This document shows, piece by piece, positions 1-8,865 of a stretch of DNA of 64,000 nucleotides. Every line of letters begins with the position of its first letter. The first letter of the stretch is position 1. A program made the position numbers and the translations under genes. Source of the DNA: Altererythrobacter sp. C41 (GTDB taxonomy: Bacteria; Pseudomonadota; Alphaproteobacteria; Sphingomonadales; Sphingomonadaceae); contig NZ_JAEVFE010000003.1 in NCBI RefSeq assembly GCF_016803135.1, forward strand, positions 124,001 to 188,000. Reading direction: 5' to 3'. Below the pieces are notes generated by a model. It saw nothing but the letters and a program-made list of their open reading frames with translations. It did not search any database and was not told where the DNA came from.

Positions 1-1333
1 GCCCGGTCAGCGTGCTGGTGTAGCCGGCGTTGTTGTTCGAGCCGGCTTCGAAGATGCCCTGCGTCTGGGCCGCGGTCACGCTGCCGCCGTCGCGGAAAGC
101 GGTCGCGCAGTCCATGACGAACGAGTTGAACGTCGGCGCCGCAGCGACCGTTTCCGTGTCGTCGATACGGATGCAGGGGGTGTTCCCCGTCGCATCGACG
201 AGCACCGAATTGACGATTGCATAATCGGTGCCGCCGCGGATGCGGATCGCCTGGTCCTGAGTCGCGCCGTTGTAGATGAACGTTGCGTTCGAGATCTGCG
301 TGTTCTGCTGCGGCCGGTCGGCAATCTTCTCGTTGCTGGAGTCAGCCTCGATGATCGTGTCCCCGGCATTCGCGCGGCTGGCGACGATCACGTACTGCAG
401 GTTCGCCCGAACGCCCGTGTCGGTGTCGAGCGCGTCGTCTTCCGAACCGACCACGATGAGGTTCTTGACGTTGGCATAGCCGCCGAAGAACTCCACCCCG
501 TCGTCGGAGCTGTTGTAGCTCATGATGTGGCTGAGTTCGGTGCCGGTGCCGGTGCCGCCGGTCGTCAGCGACTGCAGCTCGTTATCGGCCGAAAGGACGA
601 AGCCCGAGTAGCGGATCTGGACATACTGCATGACGCCCGAGCTGTCGTCGTCGGTCGCGCCGCCGAAGTGCGCCGCCTGAGAAGCGCCTTCGACCTGCCG
701 CTCACAGCTTGCGGAGCCCGGGGTGGCCTCGGGGGCCACGGTGCAGTCGGTGACAGGCGCACGGCCGGCGAGCACGACGCCGCCCCACTGGCCCGAGGAG
801 TTCTGGTTGTTCAGGCCAAGAACGTTGTCGCGGCTGGTGAAGACGATCGGCATCTCGGCGGTGCCGACGGCGTTGATCTGGTTGCCGCGGTTGACCATCA
901 GGAACGAGGGGCCGCTGGCAAAGAAGGTCACACCCGGCTCGACCGTGAGCGTGACGTCGGTGTCGGCGTCGCTGGGGACGGGGCCACCGTCGGTGCCCAC
1001 GTCGACACGGCCGTCGAGCTGGTAGAGCAGGCCTTCGACGTACGGGAGCGTGGAGGATGCGGTGAGCCGGCTCGGCAGCGCGCAGACCCGATATTCGCCG
1101 GTCGGCCCGGTAATCGTACCCTTGTCGGTGAGCCCCGGGGAGGCCGCGATCGTCGGGCAACCGGCAGCCGGCGACACGGTGGACGGCGGCGGGGGCGGCG
1201 GCGGTGGGGGCGGCGGGCTCGTCGGCGGGTTGACGATGACATTGCCGCCCGTGCCGGGCGAGCTGATTTCGTCGGCGCCGCAGCCGGTCAGAACGACCAG
1301 GCCGCAGCCGAGCATGATGGATCGTTGGAGCAT
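1..1333 (-). CDS. Secreted lipoprotein, probably beta-helical; C-terminus off the left edge
   Basis: The frame is open from an ATG at 1333 down to base 1 with no stop, so only the first ~444 residues are visible. Residues 1-18 form a lipoprotein signal with lipobox LTGC (Cys18), followed by a disordered linker with eleven consecutive prolines near residue 45. The rest is rich in Gly, Asn, Asp and Thr in short strand-like units (for example GVTFFASGPSFLMVNRGNQI, QWGGVVLAGRAPV, DDGVEFFGGYANVKNLIVVG), which suggests a right-handed beta-helix. This is a pattern-based inference; I cannot name the family. The lipidated N-terminus and polyproline spacer imply an envelope or surface-anchored protein. 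The opposite strand also has open frames here, but they lack a signal peptide or domain pattern and are GC-bias shadows. Confidence 0.75.
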   Translation of the reverse strand, partial: MLQRSIMLGCGLVVLTGCGADEISSPGTGGNVIVNPPTSPPPPPPPPPPPSTVSPAAGCPTIAASPGLTDKGTITGPTGEYRVCALPSRLTASSTLPYVEGLLYQLDGRVDVGTDGGPVPSDADTDVTLTVEPGVTFFASGPSFLMVNRGNQINAVGTAEMPIVFTSRDNVLGLNNQNSSGQWGGVVLAGRAPVTDCTVAPEATPGSASCERQVEGASQAAHFGGATDDDSSGVMQYVQIRYSGFVLSADNELQSLTTGGTGTGTELSHIMSYNSSDDGVEFFGGYANVKNLIVVGSEDDALDTDTGVRANLQYVIVASRANAGDTIIEADSSNEKIADRPQQNTQISNATFIYNGATQDQAIRIRGGTDYAIVNSVLVDATGNTPCIRIDDTETVAAAPTFNSFVMDCATAFRDGGSVTAAQTQGIFEAGSNNNAGYTSTLTG

Positions 1334-1609
1334 TTTCACAGCGAGCGGTCCCCTCAAAAAACCGAAGAATCGACAGATGCGAAATCGAGATCGCGACTCG
1401 CGAGGTAGGACCGCCCCGTGACAGTTTCTTTGCAGAAAATACTATTAGTTATATGACTGAAATACGACAAAGAAGTGTCAGAAATGACATGGGTGAAAAA
1501 TGATCCCACGTCGTTTGTTACACAACGATGACATTGTTTCATTTATGTTGCAGATAGACAAACTCTATGAGAAATTCGGCGAGTAAATGAAGCATTGGGA
1601 GAAGATGAA

Positions 1610-1969
1610 ATGAGTATTCTGGCTGGAGCCGCAGTGCTCATCCTGGCTCAGAGCGGTGTCGCGATGGACGTTGGTTCCGAGGAACTCATCGCGGAGCGCA
1701 ACGACGTCGCGATCGAGCGGATCGAGGCGAACGACCGGCTCGACCGCGACGATCCGGCTCGCCTTATCAACCTGGGGATCGCGCACGCGCGCGAGGGGCG
1801 TGAGCAGGAAGCGCGCCGGATGTTCCGCGAAGTCGCCGGCAGCGACGCCGCGATGCGGCTCGAGCTCGCCGGTGGCGAGTGGGTCGACTCGCGCGACCTG
1901 GCACGCCGCGCGCTGCGCATGCTCGACCGCGGGGAATTCGCGAGTCATAGCCGCATGACCATGCGCTGA
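1610..1969 (+). CDS. Small TPR-like exported protein
   Basis: A 119-residue protein. I prefer the ATG at 1610, preceded by GGGAG at proper distance, over an in-frame TTG 15 bases upstream. The N-terminus (MSILAGAAVLILAQSGVAMD) is a short hydrophobic signal or anchor. Residues ~30-100 are helical, with a tetratricopeptide-type pattern (LINLGIAHAREGREQEARRMF). It probably mediates protein-protein contacts in the envelope; no specific partner can be named. It precedes the virB operon by about 160 bases on the same strand, so a link to the secretion system is possible but unproven. Confidence 0.7.
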   Translation: MSILAGAAVLILAQSGVAMDVGSEELIAERNDVAIERIEANDRLDRDDPARLINLGIAHAREGREQEARRMFREVAGSDAAMRLELAGGEWVDSRDLARRALRMLDRGEFASHSRMTMR

Positions 1970-2131
1970 TACCGCGGCGCTGCTAGGAGGCGGAACTTCG
2001 CAGCTTGTCCGCCGCGTCCCAGGCAATCTCCTGGGCGGCGATGCTGCTGCGGCGAGCCCGTCCGATCGCGTCCATCTTGCTGTCACCAGCTTGTCATGTA
2101 GTGTGCGCAAGGAGGTCGGACGGAGGGTTCG

Positions 2132-2746
2132 ATGATTCTCAAATGGTCGCCATGTCTGGCGCTTGCGGCGGGCATGGCCGTGACGGCAGCGCCGGCGCAG
2201 GCGGACGTCATGGAAATTGACGCTGACGGCGCGCGCTGGATCGCGGGCGATCAGGCGTCCGCGGCGGCAGAGGGCGACGCGATCGAGCTTTCGGCGGACT
2301 ACGCTGTACCCAGCGAGGCCGTGGCCATGCCTGCGCGGCATGCGTCCATCGTCCCCGACCTCTACGCCGCCAAAGTGCAGGAACTCGCCCGCCGGTTCGA
2401 TCTCAGCCCCGCGCTGATCGAGGCGCTGGTGTGGCAGGAGAGCCGCTGGCGCGCGAATGCGGTCTCGCCCGTCGGGGCGCGGGGTCTTGCCCAGCTCATG
2501 CCCGCCACGGCGCGCGAACTCGGCGTCGATCCGGCCGATCCCTTTGCCAATCTCGAGGGCGGCGCACGCTACCTGCGCGCGCAGCTCGATCGTTTCGACG
2601 GCGACCTGGAGAAGGCGCTCGCCGCCTACAACGCCGGTCCGGGGCGGGTCGAGCGCGCCGGCGGTGTGCCCGAGATCCGCGAGACCAAGACTTATGTCGC
2701 GGCCATCATGGGCCGCCTTTCCAACCATTCCCGCGAGGTTCAGTAA
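2132..2746 (+). CDS. virB1: VirB1-like lytic transglycosylase
   Basis: A 204-residue periplasmic enzyme expected to cleave peptidoglycan so that the secretion apparatus can cross the wall. Signal peptide is ~1-24 (ending APAQA). The SLT (goose-lysozyme-like) domain runs from ~75 to 195 with the catalytic Glu103 in QESRW, then GARGLAQLMPATA and AAYNAGPGRV, the standard family motifs. An AAGGAGGT sequence lies ~15 bases before the ATG and a second GGAGGG closer in. It is the first gene of the virB operon; virB2 starts 3 bases after its stop. A stand-alone transglycosylase is the alternative, but the position makes VirB1 the best call. Confidence 0.88.
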   Translation: MILKWSPCLALAAGMAVTAAPAQADVMEIDADGARWIAGDQASAAAEGDAIELSADYAVPSEAVAMPARHASIVPDLYAAKVQELARRFDLSPALIEALVWQESRWRANAVSPVGARGLAQLMPATARELGVDPADPFANLEGGARYLRAQLDRFDGDLEKALAAYNAGPGRVERAGGVPEIRETKTYVAAIMGRLSNHSREVQ

Positions 2747-2749
2747 CTC

Positions 2750-3052
2750 ATGCGTTCGATCGTCCGTCTTTCGGCCCTGGCCGCACTTTCCGCTCCGACA
2801 GCCGCTTACGCGCAGGCCGTCGCCGACCCGCAGGGATCGGGGCCGATCGTCGCTGCGCTCGGCTGGCTCCAGGGAACGCTTCTGGGCAATGTCGCTACGG
2901 CGGTCGCCGTGATGGCGGTCGCAGCGGTCGGGTTCCTGATGCTGACCGGCCGCATGAACTGGCGTTTCGGTGCAACGGTGATCATCGGCTGCTTCATCCT
3001 GTTCGGCGCCGCCTCGATCGTCGCCGGCATCCAGCAGGCGGCGGGGGCCTGA
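2750..3052 (+). CDS. virB2: VirB2-type pilin (TrbC/VirB2 family)
   Basis: A 100-residue pre-pilin. It has a signal peptide (cleavage likely after AYA at ~21) followed by two hydrophobic helices (~44-65 and ~72-93) joined by a short basic loop (GRMNW). This is the architecture of VirB2/TrbC pilins, which assemble into the extracellular pilus of type IV secretion systems. Length and position between virB1 and virB3 agree. The sequence is divergent, so the call rests on architecture and synteny more than on residue identity. Confidence 0.85.
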   Translation: MRSIVRLSALAALSAPTAAYAQAVADPQGSGPIVAALGWLQGTLLGNVATAVAVMAVAAVGFLMLTGRMNWRFGATVIIGCFILFGAASIVAGIQQAAGA

Positions 3053-3053
3053 G

Positions 3054-3338
3054 GTGGACCAGCTCGTCCGCCACCCCGTCCATCGCGCCCTCACACGGCC
3101 GCAGATGTTCGCGGGGGTGACGTACAACTTCTTCATCATCAACGCGGCGGTGACGACCGAGCTGTTCCTGATCACGGGCAGCTTCCTCGCGCTGCCCGCC
3201 GCGCTCGTCATTCACGGCATCGGCTATTTCGCGTGCCTGCGGGAGCCCCGCGTGTTCGACCTGTGGATCACGAAGGTTTCGAAGTGCCCGCGGGTGAAGA
3301 ACTGGAAGCGCTGGGGCTGCAACAGCTACGCCGCGTGA
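3054..3338 (+). CDS. virB3: VirB3-like inner-membrane protein
   Basis: A 94-residue protein starting at a GTG one base after the virB2 stop, so the two are probably translationally coupled. The N-terminal VRHPVHRALTRPQMFAGV and later EPRVFDLWITK are typical of VirB3, which sits in the inner membrane and works with the VirB4 ATPase. One or two membrane segments span ~25-65. In some systems VirB3 is fused to VirB4; here they are separate with a 25-base gap. Confidence 0.9.
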   Translation: MDQLVRHPVHRALTRPQMFAGVTYNFFIINAAVTTELFLITGSFLALPAALVIHGIGYFACLREPRVFDLWITKVSKCPRVKNWKRWGCNSYAA

Positions 3339-3363
3339 CGGACCTGGAAGGGGTCGAAAGATT

Positions 3364-5793
3364 ATGAGCAAGTGGATCGGAGCCGCAGCCTGGAGCGCGA
3401 GGGAAGCCCGCGCCGGCGATCGGCTGCCCTACGCCGGGCTGATCGATGCGAGCACGATGCTGCTGCGCGACGGATCGGTCATGGCCGCGATCCAAGTGCC
3501 CGGCCTGCTGTTCGAAACCGAGGACAGCGATGCGCTGAACGCACATGCCGCCACGCGCGAGGTCATGCTGCGCTCGACACTCGATGCGCGGTTCGTGATG
3601 TACCACCACGTCGTCCGCCGCCGGGTGGAAGTGGAGCTCGACGCCGAGTTCGACGATCCGCTCAGCCGGCACATCGACGCGCGGTGGAGGGAGCGGCTCG
3701 GTTCGGGCGCGCTCTTCGTCAACGACCAGTTCGTCACGCTCATTCGGCGGCCCGCCAGGGGGAAGGCCGGGCTCGTCGAACGCGCGGCGCGCTTGTGGAA
3801 CCGCCGCGGGCGTAAGGAGATCGAGGCCGACCCGAAGGACATCCGTTCGCTCAAGGCGGCGGTGACCGGGCTCGTGGCCGCGCTTCAACCTTACGGCGCG
3901 GCGGTTCTCGGCGACTACGAAGGGCCGCAGGGCAAGGCCAACAACGAACTGCTCGAACTTCTCTCGGCGCTCTACAATGGCGAGATGCGCCCCGTGCGCA
4001 GGCCGCACGAGGACAGCGACGTCGGCCAGATGCTGCCCTATCGCCGGGCGAGTTTCGGGCTCGACGCGATGGAACTGCGCGGCTCGGGCGAGCCGGATTT
4101 CGCTGCGCTGCTGAGCCTCAAGGACTATCCCGACGCGACCTCGCCCGGTCTGTTGGATGGACTGCTGCGGCTGCCGTACGAGATGGTCGTTTCCGAAAGC
4201 TACGCCCCCGCCGAGCGGCAGACCGCGCGCGAGCGAATGGACTTGGCGTTGCGGCGCCTGCGTTCGGCCGACGAGGAAGCCGCCGCCGAACGCGCCGATA
4301 TGCTCGCTGCTCGTGATGCGCTTGGCAACGGCGCGGTCGGCTTCGGGGATCACCACCTGACCGTGCTCGTTCGCGAGCGCGATCTCGGTCGGCTCGACGA
4401 GGCGACCGCCGCCTGCGCCGCCGCGCTTGCCGACACCGGCGCCATCGCGGTGCGCGAGGACACCAATCTCGAACCCGCCTTCTGGGCGCAGTTCCCCGGC
4501 AACGAACAATACATCGTGCGCCGCGCGATGATCTCGTCCGCCAATATGGCGAGCTTCGGCAGCCTGCACGGCATGGCGCTGGGTCAGGCGCAGGGCAATC
4601 ACTGGGGCGAGGCGGTCACGCTGCTGCAGACCACCAGCTCGACCCCGTTCTTCTTCAATTTCCACCACGGTGACCTCGGCAATTTCTCGGTCATCGGCCC
4701 GTCCGGCTCGGGCAAGACCGTGGTGATGAACTTCCTCGCCGCGCAGGCGCAGAAGTTCAAGCCGCGCACGATCCTGTTCGACAAGGATCGCGGTGCCGAG
4801 CTGTTCGTGCGCGGGATCGGCGGACGCTACGACCGGATCAGCGCGGGCGAACCGACCGGCTTCAACCCGCTCGCGCTGCCCGATACGGCCGTGAACCGTG
4901 CCTTCCTGCGCGACTGGCTCGGCGTGTTGCTCAACGCCGAAGGGCCCGAGGAACTGGCGACGGTCAGCCAGGCCGTCGACGCCGCTTATGCCAACGACGG
5001 TACGCTGCGCCGCTTGCGGCACTTCAAGGAACTGCTCTCCGGTGCGCGGCGCCCCGAGGCAGGCGATCTTGCCGACCGCCTATCCGCCTGGATCGGGCAG
5101 GGCGAGCATGGCTGGCTGTTCGACAATGCCGAAGACCGGCTCGATCTGTCGAACCGCGTGCTCGGCTTCGACATGACCGCGCTGCTGGAGAACCCCAGGC
5201 TGCGCACGCCGGTCATGATGTACCTCTTCCACCGTATCGACGAACGGCTCGACGGTCAGCCGACGATGATCCTGATCGACGAGGGCTGGAAGGCACTCGA
5301 CGATGCGGTCTTCGCCGCACGTATCCGCGACTGGCTGAAGACGCTGCGCAAGCGTAACGCGCTGGTCGGTTTCGCGACGCAGAGCGCGCGCGACGCGCTC
5401 GAGAGCCGCATTTCGACCGCGCTGGTCGAACAGACGGCGACGATGGTCTTCATGCCCAACTCGCGCGCGCGGCCGGAGGATTACTGCGATGGCTTCGGCC
5501 TCACCCAGCACGAGCTGGCCGTCATCCGCAGTCTGCCCGCGCACAGCCGCTGCTTCCTCGTCCGCCAGCCCGATGCGAGCGTGGTGGTACGCCTCGACCT
5601 TTCGAACGCGCCCGAGGTGCTGACTATTCTTTCGGGCCGCGAAAGCTCGGTTCGCCGGCTCGATCTGCTCCGCGCTGCGGTCGGCGACAATCCGGCCGAA
5701 TGGTATCCCGCTCTCACCGGACACGGTTGGCCGGCGGCAGTCAACGACGAGGGGGAGGGCGACGTGGTGCCCTTCCGCCAGGCCGCCGAATGA
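3364..5793 (+). CDS. virB4: VirB4 secretion ATPase
   Basis: An 809-residue ATPase that powers pilus assembly and substrate transfer at the inner-membrane base of the type IV system. The CagE/TrbE/VirB N-domain covers ~1-420. The P-loop is GPSGSGKT at 446-453, Walker B is MILIDEGW at ~635, followed by the conserved RKRNALVGFATQSARDAL region. The length is normal for VirB4. The virB6 start codon overlaps its stop (ATGA), which marks the pair as one transcript and leaves no room for virB5 between them. Confidence 0.95.
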   Translation: MSKWIGAAAWSAREARAGDRLPYAGLIDASTMLLRDGSVMAAIQVPGLLFETEDSDALNAHAATREVMLRSTLDARFVMYHHVVRRRVEVELDAEFDDPLSRHIDARWRERLGSGALFVNDQFVTLIRRPARGKAGLVERAARLWNRRGRKEIEADPKDIRSLKAAVTGLVAALQPYGAAVLGDYEGPQGKANNELLELLSALYNGEMRPVRRPHEDSDVGQMLPYRRASFGLDAMELRGSGEPDFAALLSLKDYPDATSPGLLDGLLRLPYEMVVSESYAPAERQTARERMDLALRRLRSADEEAAAERADMLAARDALGNGAVGFGDHHLTVLVRERDLGRLDEATAACAAALADTGAIAVREDTNLEPAFWAQFPGNEQYIVRRAMISSANMASFGSLHGMALGQAQGNHWGEAVTLLQTTSSTPFFFNFHHGDLGNFSVIGPSGSGKTVVMNFLAAQAQKFKPRTILFDKDRGAELFVRGIGGRYDRISAGEPTGFNPLALPDTAVNRAFLRDWLGVLLNAEGPEELATVSQAVDAAYANDGTLRRLRHFKELLSGARRPEAGDLADRLSAWIGQGEHGWLFDNAEDRLDLSNRVLGFDMTALLENPRLRTPVMMYLFHRIDERLDGQPTMILIDEGWKALDDAVFAARIRDWLKTLRKRNALVGFATQSARDALESRISTALVEQTATMVFMPNSRARPEDYCDGFGLTQHELAVIRSLPAHSRCFLVRQPDASVVVRLDLSNAPEVLTILSGRESSVRRLDLLRAAVGDNPAEWYPALTGHGWPAAVNDEGEGDVVPFRQAAE

Positions 5794-6959
5794 GCGCCGC
5801 GTGCCAGGCCGCCGCCGCCGAAGTCGGCAACGGCGTCGCAGCGGCACTGCAGGCGGTCGACTGCACGGCCGGCGAATTCACCGCGCAGGCTTTCGGCCGC
5901 CTCTTCGCTCCCGGCGGTGCGCTCACCCCGGTGCTGACCATCGCACTGACGCTGTTCGTCGCGTTCTTCGCGATCTCTCTTCTGTTGGGCCGCTCGAGCA
6001 TCGGGGTGCGCTCGGTTACCCCTCGCATGATCACGCTCGGCCTGGTGGTCACCTTCGCGACGAGCTGGGTCGCGTACCAGAGCGTCGTGTGGAACCTCGC
6101 GCTGTCCGCGCCGGACTGGCTTGCCACCGTGCTCGGCGGAACGGAGGGCTCGGCCACGCAGGTCTTCGCGCAGAAGATCGATGTCGTCTTTCTTGCCGTT
6201 CAGGAGGCGACGAAGGGGCAGGAGAATTTCGGAGCGTTTTCGCCGACGGGTATCCTGTGGCTCGGCGCGATGCTCTTCCTCCTCGGGACCGTAGGCGTGC
6301 TGGTAACGGCGCGGATCGGGCTGGCCGTGCTCGTCGCGCTGGGTCCGATCTTCGTCGTCATGGCGCTGTTCAACGGGACGCGCGGGCTCTTCACCGGTTG
6401 GCTCAAGGGCGTGGTCCTTCTCGCCCTGACGCCGCTTTTCGCGGTGCTCGGCGGCGGCGTCATGCTCGAACTGGCAGTGCCCATCCTGGCGGCGCTCTCG
6501 GCGACCCCGGGCATGGTCGATCCGCAGGCGGCAGTGGCGTTCTTCATGATCGGGGCGGTGCACGTCGCTCTGATGGCAATGGCGCTCAAGGTGGCAGGGA
6601 CGATGGTGGCCGGTTGGCGCGTGTTCGGCCTCGTGCGGAGCGACGAGGACCGCCAGTCCGAGCGCGATCGAGCCCCCGCGCCGCCGGCTGCACAAGGCGC
6701 TGCCGCGGCCGCGCAGGGGCCGGCATCCCCGTCCGGGGCGACGCAGCGCCGCATCGCGGTGAGCGCGATTACGCCGGGCGCGGCCGCGAACGACATCGGC
6801 CCCGGCGCGCAGGGTTCCACGCGCCGCGAAACCCGCATTGTCACGGCCACGCAGGGCGGTTCGCAAGTGCAGCCGCTCAGTTCCTCGACTTCGCGCGCGA
6901 GCGGCATAGGCAGCCGCTTTCGTGCGCCGCAAAAACGCATATCGGAGACGTTGAAATGA
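5790..6959 (+). CDS. virB6: VirB6 polytopic membrane protein (TrbL/VirB6 family)
   Basis: A 389-residue protein that begins at the ATG overlapping the virB4 stop; an in-frame ATG 90 bases upstream lies inside virB4 and is less likely. At least five hydrophobic segments fall between ~45 and 300 (VLTIALTLFVAFFAISLLLG; ARIGLAVLVALGPIFVVMAL; VLLALTPLFAVLGGG), followed by a long Ala/Pro/Gln-rich cytoplasmic tail. VirB6 forms part of the inner-membrane channel. virB9 follows directly with an ATGA overlap. In the Agrobacterium order virB7 and virB8 would lie between virB6 and virB9; here they are absent. Confidence 0.9.
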   Translation: MSAACQAAAAEVGNGVAAALQAVDCTAGEFTAQAFGRLFAPGGALTPVLTIALTLFVAFFAISLLLGRSSIGVRSVTPRMITLGLVVTFATSWVAYQSVVWNLALSAPDWLATVLGGTEGSATQVFAQKIDVVFLAVQEATKGQENFGAFSPTGILWLGAMLFLLGTVGVLVTARIGLAVLVALGPIFVVMALFNGTRGLFTGWLKGVVLLALTPLFAVLGGGVMLELAVPILAALSATPGMVDPQAAVAFFMIGAVHVALMAMALKVAGTMVAGWRVFGLVRSDEDRQSERDRAPAPPAAQGAAAAAQGPASPSGATQRRIAVSAITPGAAANDIGPGAQGSTRRETRIVTATQGGSQVQPLSSSTSRASGIGSRFRAPQKRISETLK

Positions 6960-7729
6960 ACCGCGTGGTCTTTCCCGCGCTCGCTCTCGCACTTGTGGCC
7001 GCCCCTGCCGCGGCGGAAGATCCGCGCCTGGTGGAACGGCTGTATGACCCCGCCCAGGTGGTGAGGATCGAAGGCCGCACCAAGGTTCAGGCGACGATCC
7101 AGTTCGGCGAGGACGAGGCGATCGAGAACGTCGCGATCGGCGATTCCGAAGCCTGGCAGGTGACGCCGAACAAGCGGGCCGATCTCCTGTTCGTGAAGCC
7201 CCTCGCGCCGACCGCGGCGACAAACATGACGGTGGTGACCAACAAGCGCACCTATCTGTTCGACCTCGTCGCGAGCCCGCGCGCCAGGCCGCTCTACGTG
7301 CTGAAGTTCACTTATCCGGACGAGCCGAAGGAGGAGGAACCGAAGTTGGCCCAGGCGCCGAACGCCGTGGAGGTCGCAGCGGCGACGGATCCTTACGCCG
7401 TGGTCGATCCGGCGGAGCTCAACTTCGCTTGGGCCGCCCAGGGCGACGCCGAGCTGCTGCCCACCCGCACTTACGACGACGGCGATGCGACGTTCCTTAC
7501 TTGGCCCGCCGATCGCCCGGTGCCGGCGATCCTGATCAAGAACCACGAGGGGACCGAAGGCCCGGTGAACTTCACCGTGCGCGGAGATACGATCGTGGTG
7601 GACGGCGTGCCGCGCGAGATCGTCCTTCGCGCCGGCGACGACAGCGCCGTCCTCACCAACACGGGGCCCGAACGGGCTTCGCCGGAGCGCGCCCAGGCCG
7701 CGCTCGCCCAGGCAGGGGAGAAACGATAA
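6956..7729 (+). CDS. virB9: VirB9 outer-membrane core protein (TrbG/VirB9/CagX)
   Basis: A 257-residue periplasmic protein with a cleavable signal (MNRVVFPALALALVAAPAAA). The N-terminal domain includes GRTKVQATIQFGEDEAIENV and the WQVTPNKRADLLFVKPL motif. A linker with PKEEEPK follows, then the C-terminal domain with FLTWPADRPVPAIL and NFTVRGDTIVVDGV. These are standard VirB9 features. In known systems VirB9 forms the outer-membrane ring with VirB7 and VirB10; no VirB7 lipoprotein is visible in this operon. Confidence 0.93.
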   Translation: MNRVVFPALALALVAAPAAAEDPRLVERLYDPAQVVRIEGRTKVQATIQFGEDEAIENVAIGDSEAWQVTPNKRADLLFVKPLAPTAATNMTVVTNKRTYLFDLVASPRARPLYVLKFTYPDEPKEEEPKLAQAPNAVEVAAATDPYAVVDPAELNFAWAAQGDAELLPTRTYDDGDATFLTWPADRPVPAILIKNHEGTEGPVNFTVRGDTIVVDGVPREIVLRAGDDSAVLTNTGPERASPERAQAALAQAGEKR

Positions 7730-8856
7730 TGCGCCTCGCCATGCGTCTGCCAGCCCGCAAGAGCGGGGAAAGCGCCAACGATGTCGATCCGCGCGAGCAG
7801 GAATCGGCCGAGATCATCGATCTCGCAAGCCGCAACGCATTCCCCGCGGTAACCCAGCGCAAGGGCAAGTCGGACACGTTCGGCCTCGTCGCCGGTGTCG
7901 CCATCGTTGCCCTGCTCGGGGCCGCGACTTTCATCGGAATGGATTCGACCCGCCTGGGAGAGCCGGAGGGCATAGGCGGGGCGCAAGCGCCGCAGGCGCC
8001 GGTGCAGCAGACCGCCCCGCAGCCCGTGCCGACAGCGGGTGCACCCGCGCCGGCCCCGGTCGGACTTGCGCAGCCGGATCCAGCGCCGGCCCCGGTCCTT
8101 GCGGCAGACCCCGGCGCCTCGCCGGCGCCGATGGGCAACCCCTATGCGAGCCCGACCGTCGTGTTCGATGCAAGTGCCGCGGCGGCACCCGCAGGCGCGG
8201 TTGCGCCGGTCGGCGCCGAAGGCGGCGCGGCGACCACCGGCAATTCGGCTTCGGACTTCGCCAGCCGCATCGGCGGCGTCGGCGGTGCGCCGGCACAGGC
8301 CAAGGCGATGGTCAATCCGCAAACCACCGTCACCCAGGGCACGCTCATCCCGGCGGTTCTCGAAACGGCGATCAACACCGACGTTCCGGGCTATGTCCGG
8401 GCCGTGGTGAGCCAGGATGTGCGCAGTTTCGACGGCACGCGCGTGCTGGTGCCCCGCAGCAGCCGCCTCATCGGGCAGTACCAGTCCGGCCTGCAGGGCG
8501 GGCAGAAGCGCGCCTACGTGATTTGGACGCGGCTGATCCGGCCGGACGGCGCGTCGGTCAATCTCGGCTCCCCCGCGATCGGGTTCGACGGAACGACCGG
8601 CCTAGCCGGCGAGGTCGACAGTCACTTCTTCAAGCGCTTCGGTTCGGCGATGCTGCTGTCCGTCATCGGCGGGCTTTCTGCGATCGGCAGCGGCGGCGCC
8701 TCGGTCATACTGGGCGGCGCGGGGCAGTCCGCAGCGGGCGTCGCCGCGCAGCAGGACAGCCAGATCGGCCCGACCGTCCGCGTCCGCCAGGGCGAGCCGA
8801 TCCGCGTGTTCACCGCGCGCGACCTCGACTTCTCGCAAGTCCCGGCAGTCAAGTAG
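7729..8856 (+). CDS. virB10: VirB10 core scaffold (TrbI family)
   Basis: A 375-residue protein starting at the ATG that shares one base with the virB9 stop. It has a cytoplasmic N-terminus, a single transmembrane helix at ~51-71, a long Pro/Ala/Gln-rich periplasmic stretch (~80-190) and the conserved TrbI domain (~200-375) with TLIPAVLETAINTDVPG, VLVPRSSRLIGQY and the amphipathic segment near HFFKRFGSAM. VirB10 spans both membranes and couples ATPase activity to channel opening. Confidence 0.94.
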   Translation: MRLAMRLPARKSGESANDVDPREQESAEIIDLASRNAFPAVTQRKGKSDTFGLVAGVAIVALLGAATFIGMDSTRLGEPEGIGGAQAPQAPVQQTAPQPVPTAGAPAPAPVGLAQPDPAPAPVLAADPGASPAPMGNPYASPTVVFDASAAAAPAGAVAPVGAEGGAATTGNSASDFASRIGGVGGAPAQAKAMVNPQTTVTQGTLIPAVLETAINTDVPGYVRAVVSQDVRSFDGTRVLVPRSSRLIGQYQSGLQGGQKRAYVIWTRLIRPDGASVNLGSPAIGFDGTTGLAGEVDSHFFKRFGSAMLLSVIGGLSAIGSGGASVILGGAGQSAAGVAAQQDSQIGPTVRVRQGEPIRVFTARDLDFSQVPAVK

Positions 8857-8865
8857 AGCAGGGCG

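Noticed and set aside
30-1421. Several plus-strand open frames, up to 293 codons, opposite the lipoprotein
   Set aside because: The minus-strand frame has a lipobox, ordered composition and is open across the whole span. The plus frames are Arg/Gly/Ala-rich with no motif.
1565-5022. Long minus-strand frames opposite virB1-virB4
   Set aside because: No recognisable domain or signal, and they conflict with a well-ordered virB operon.
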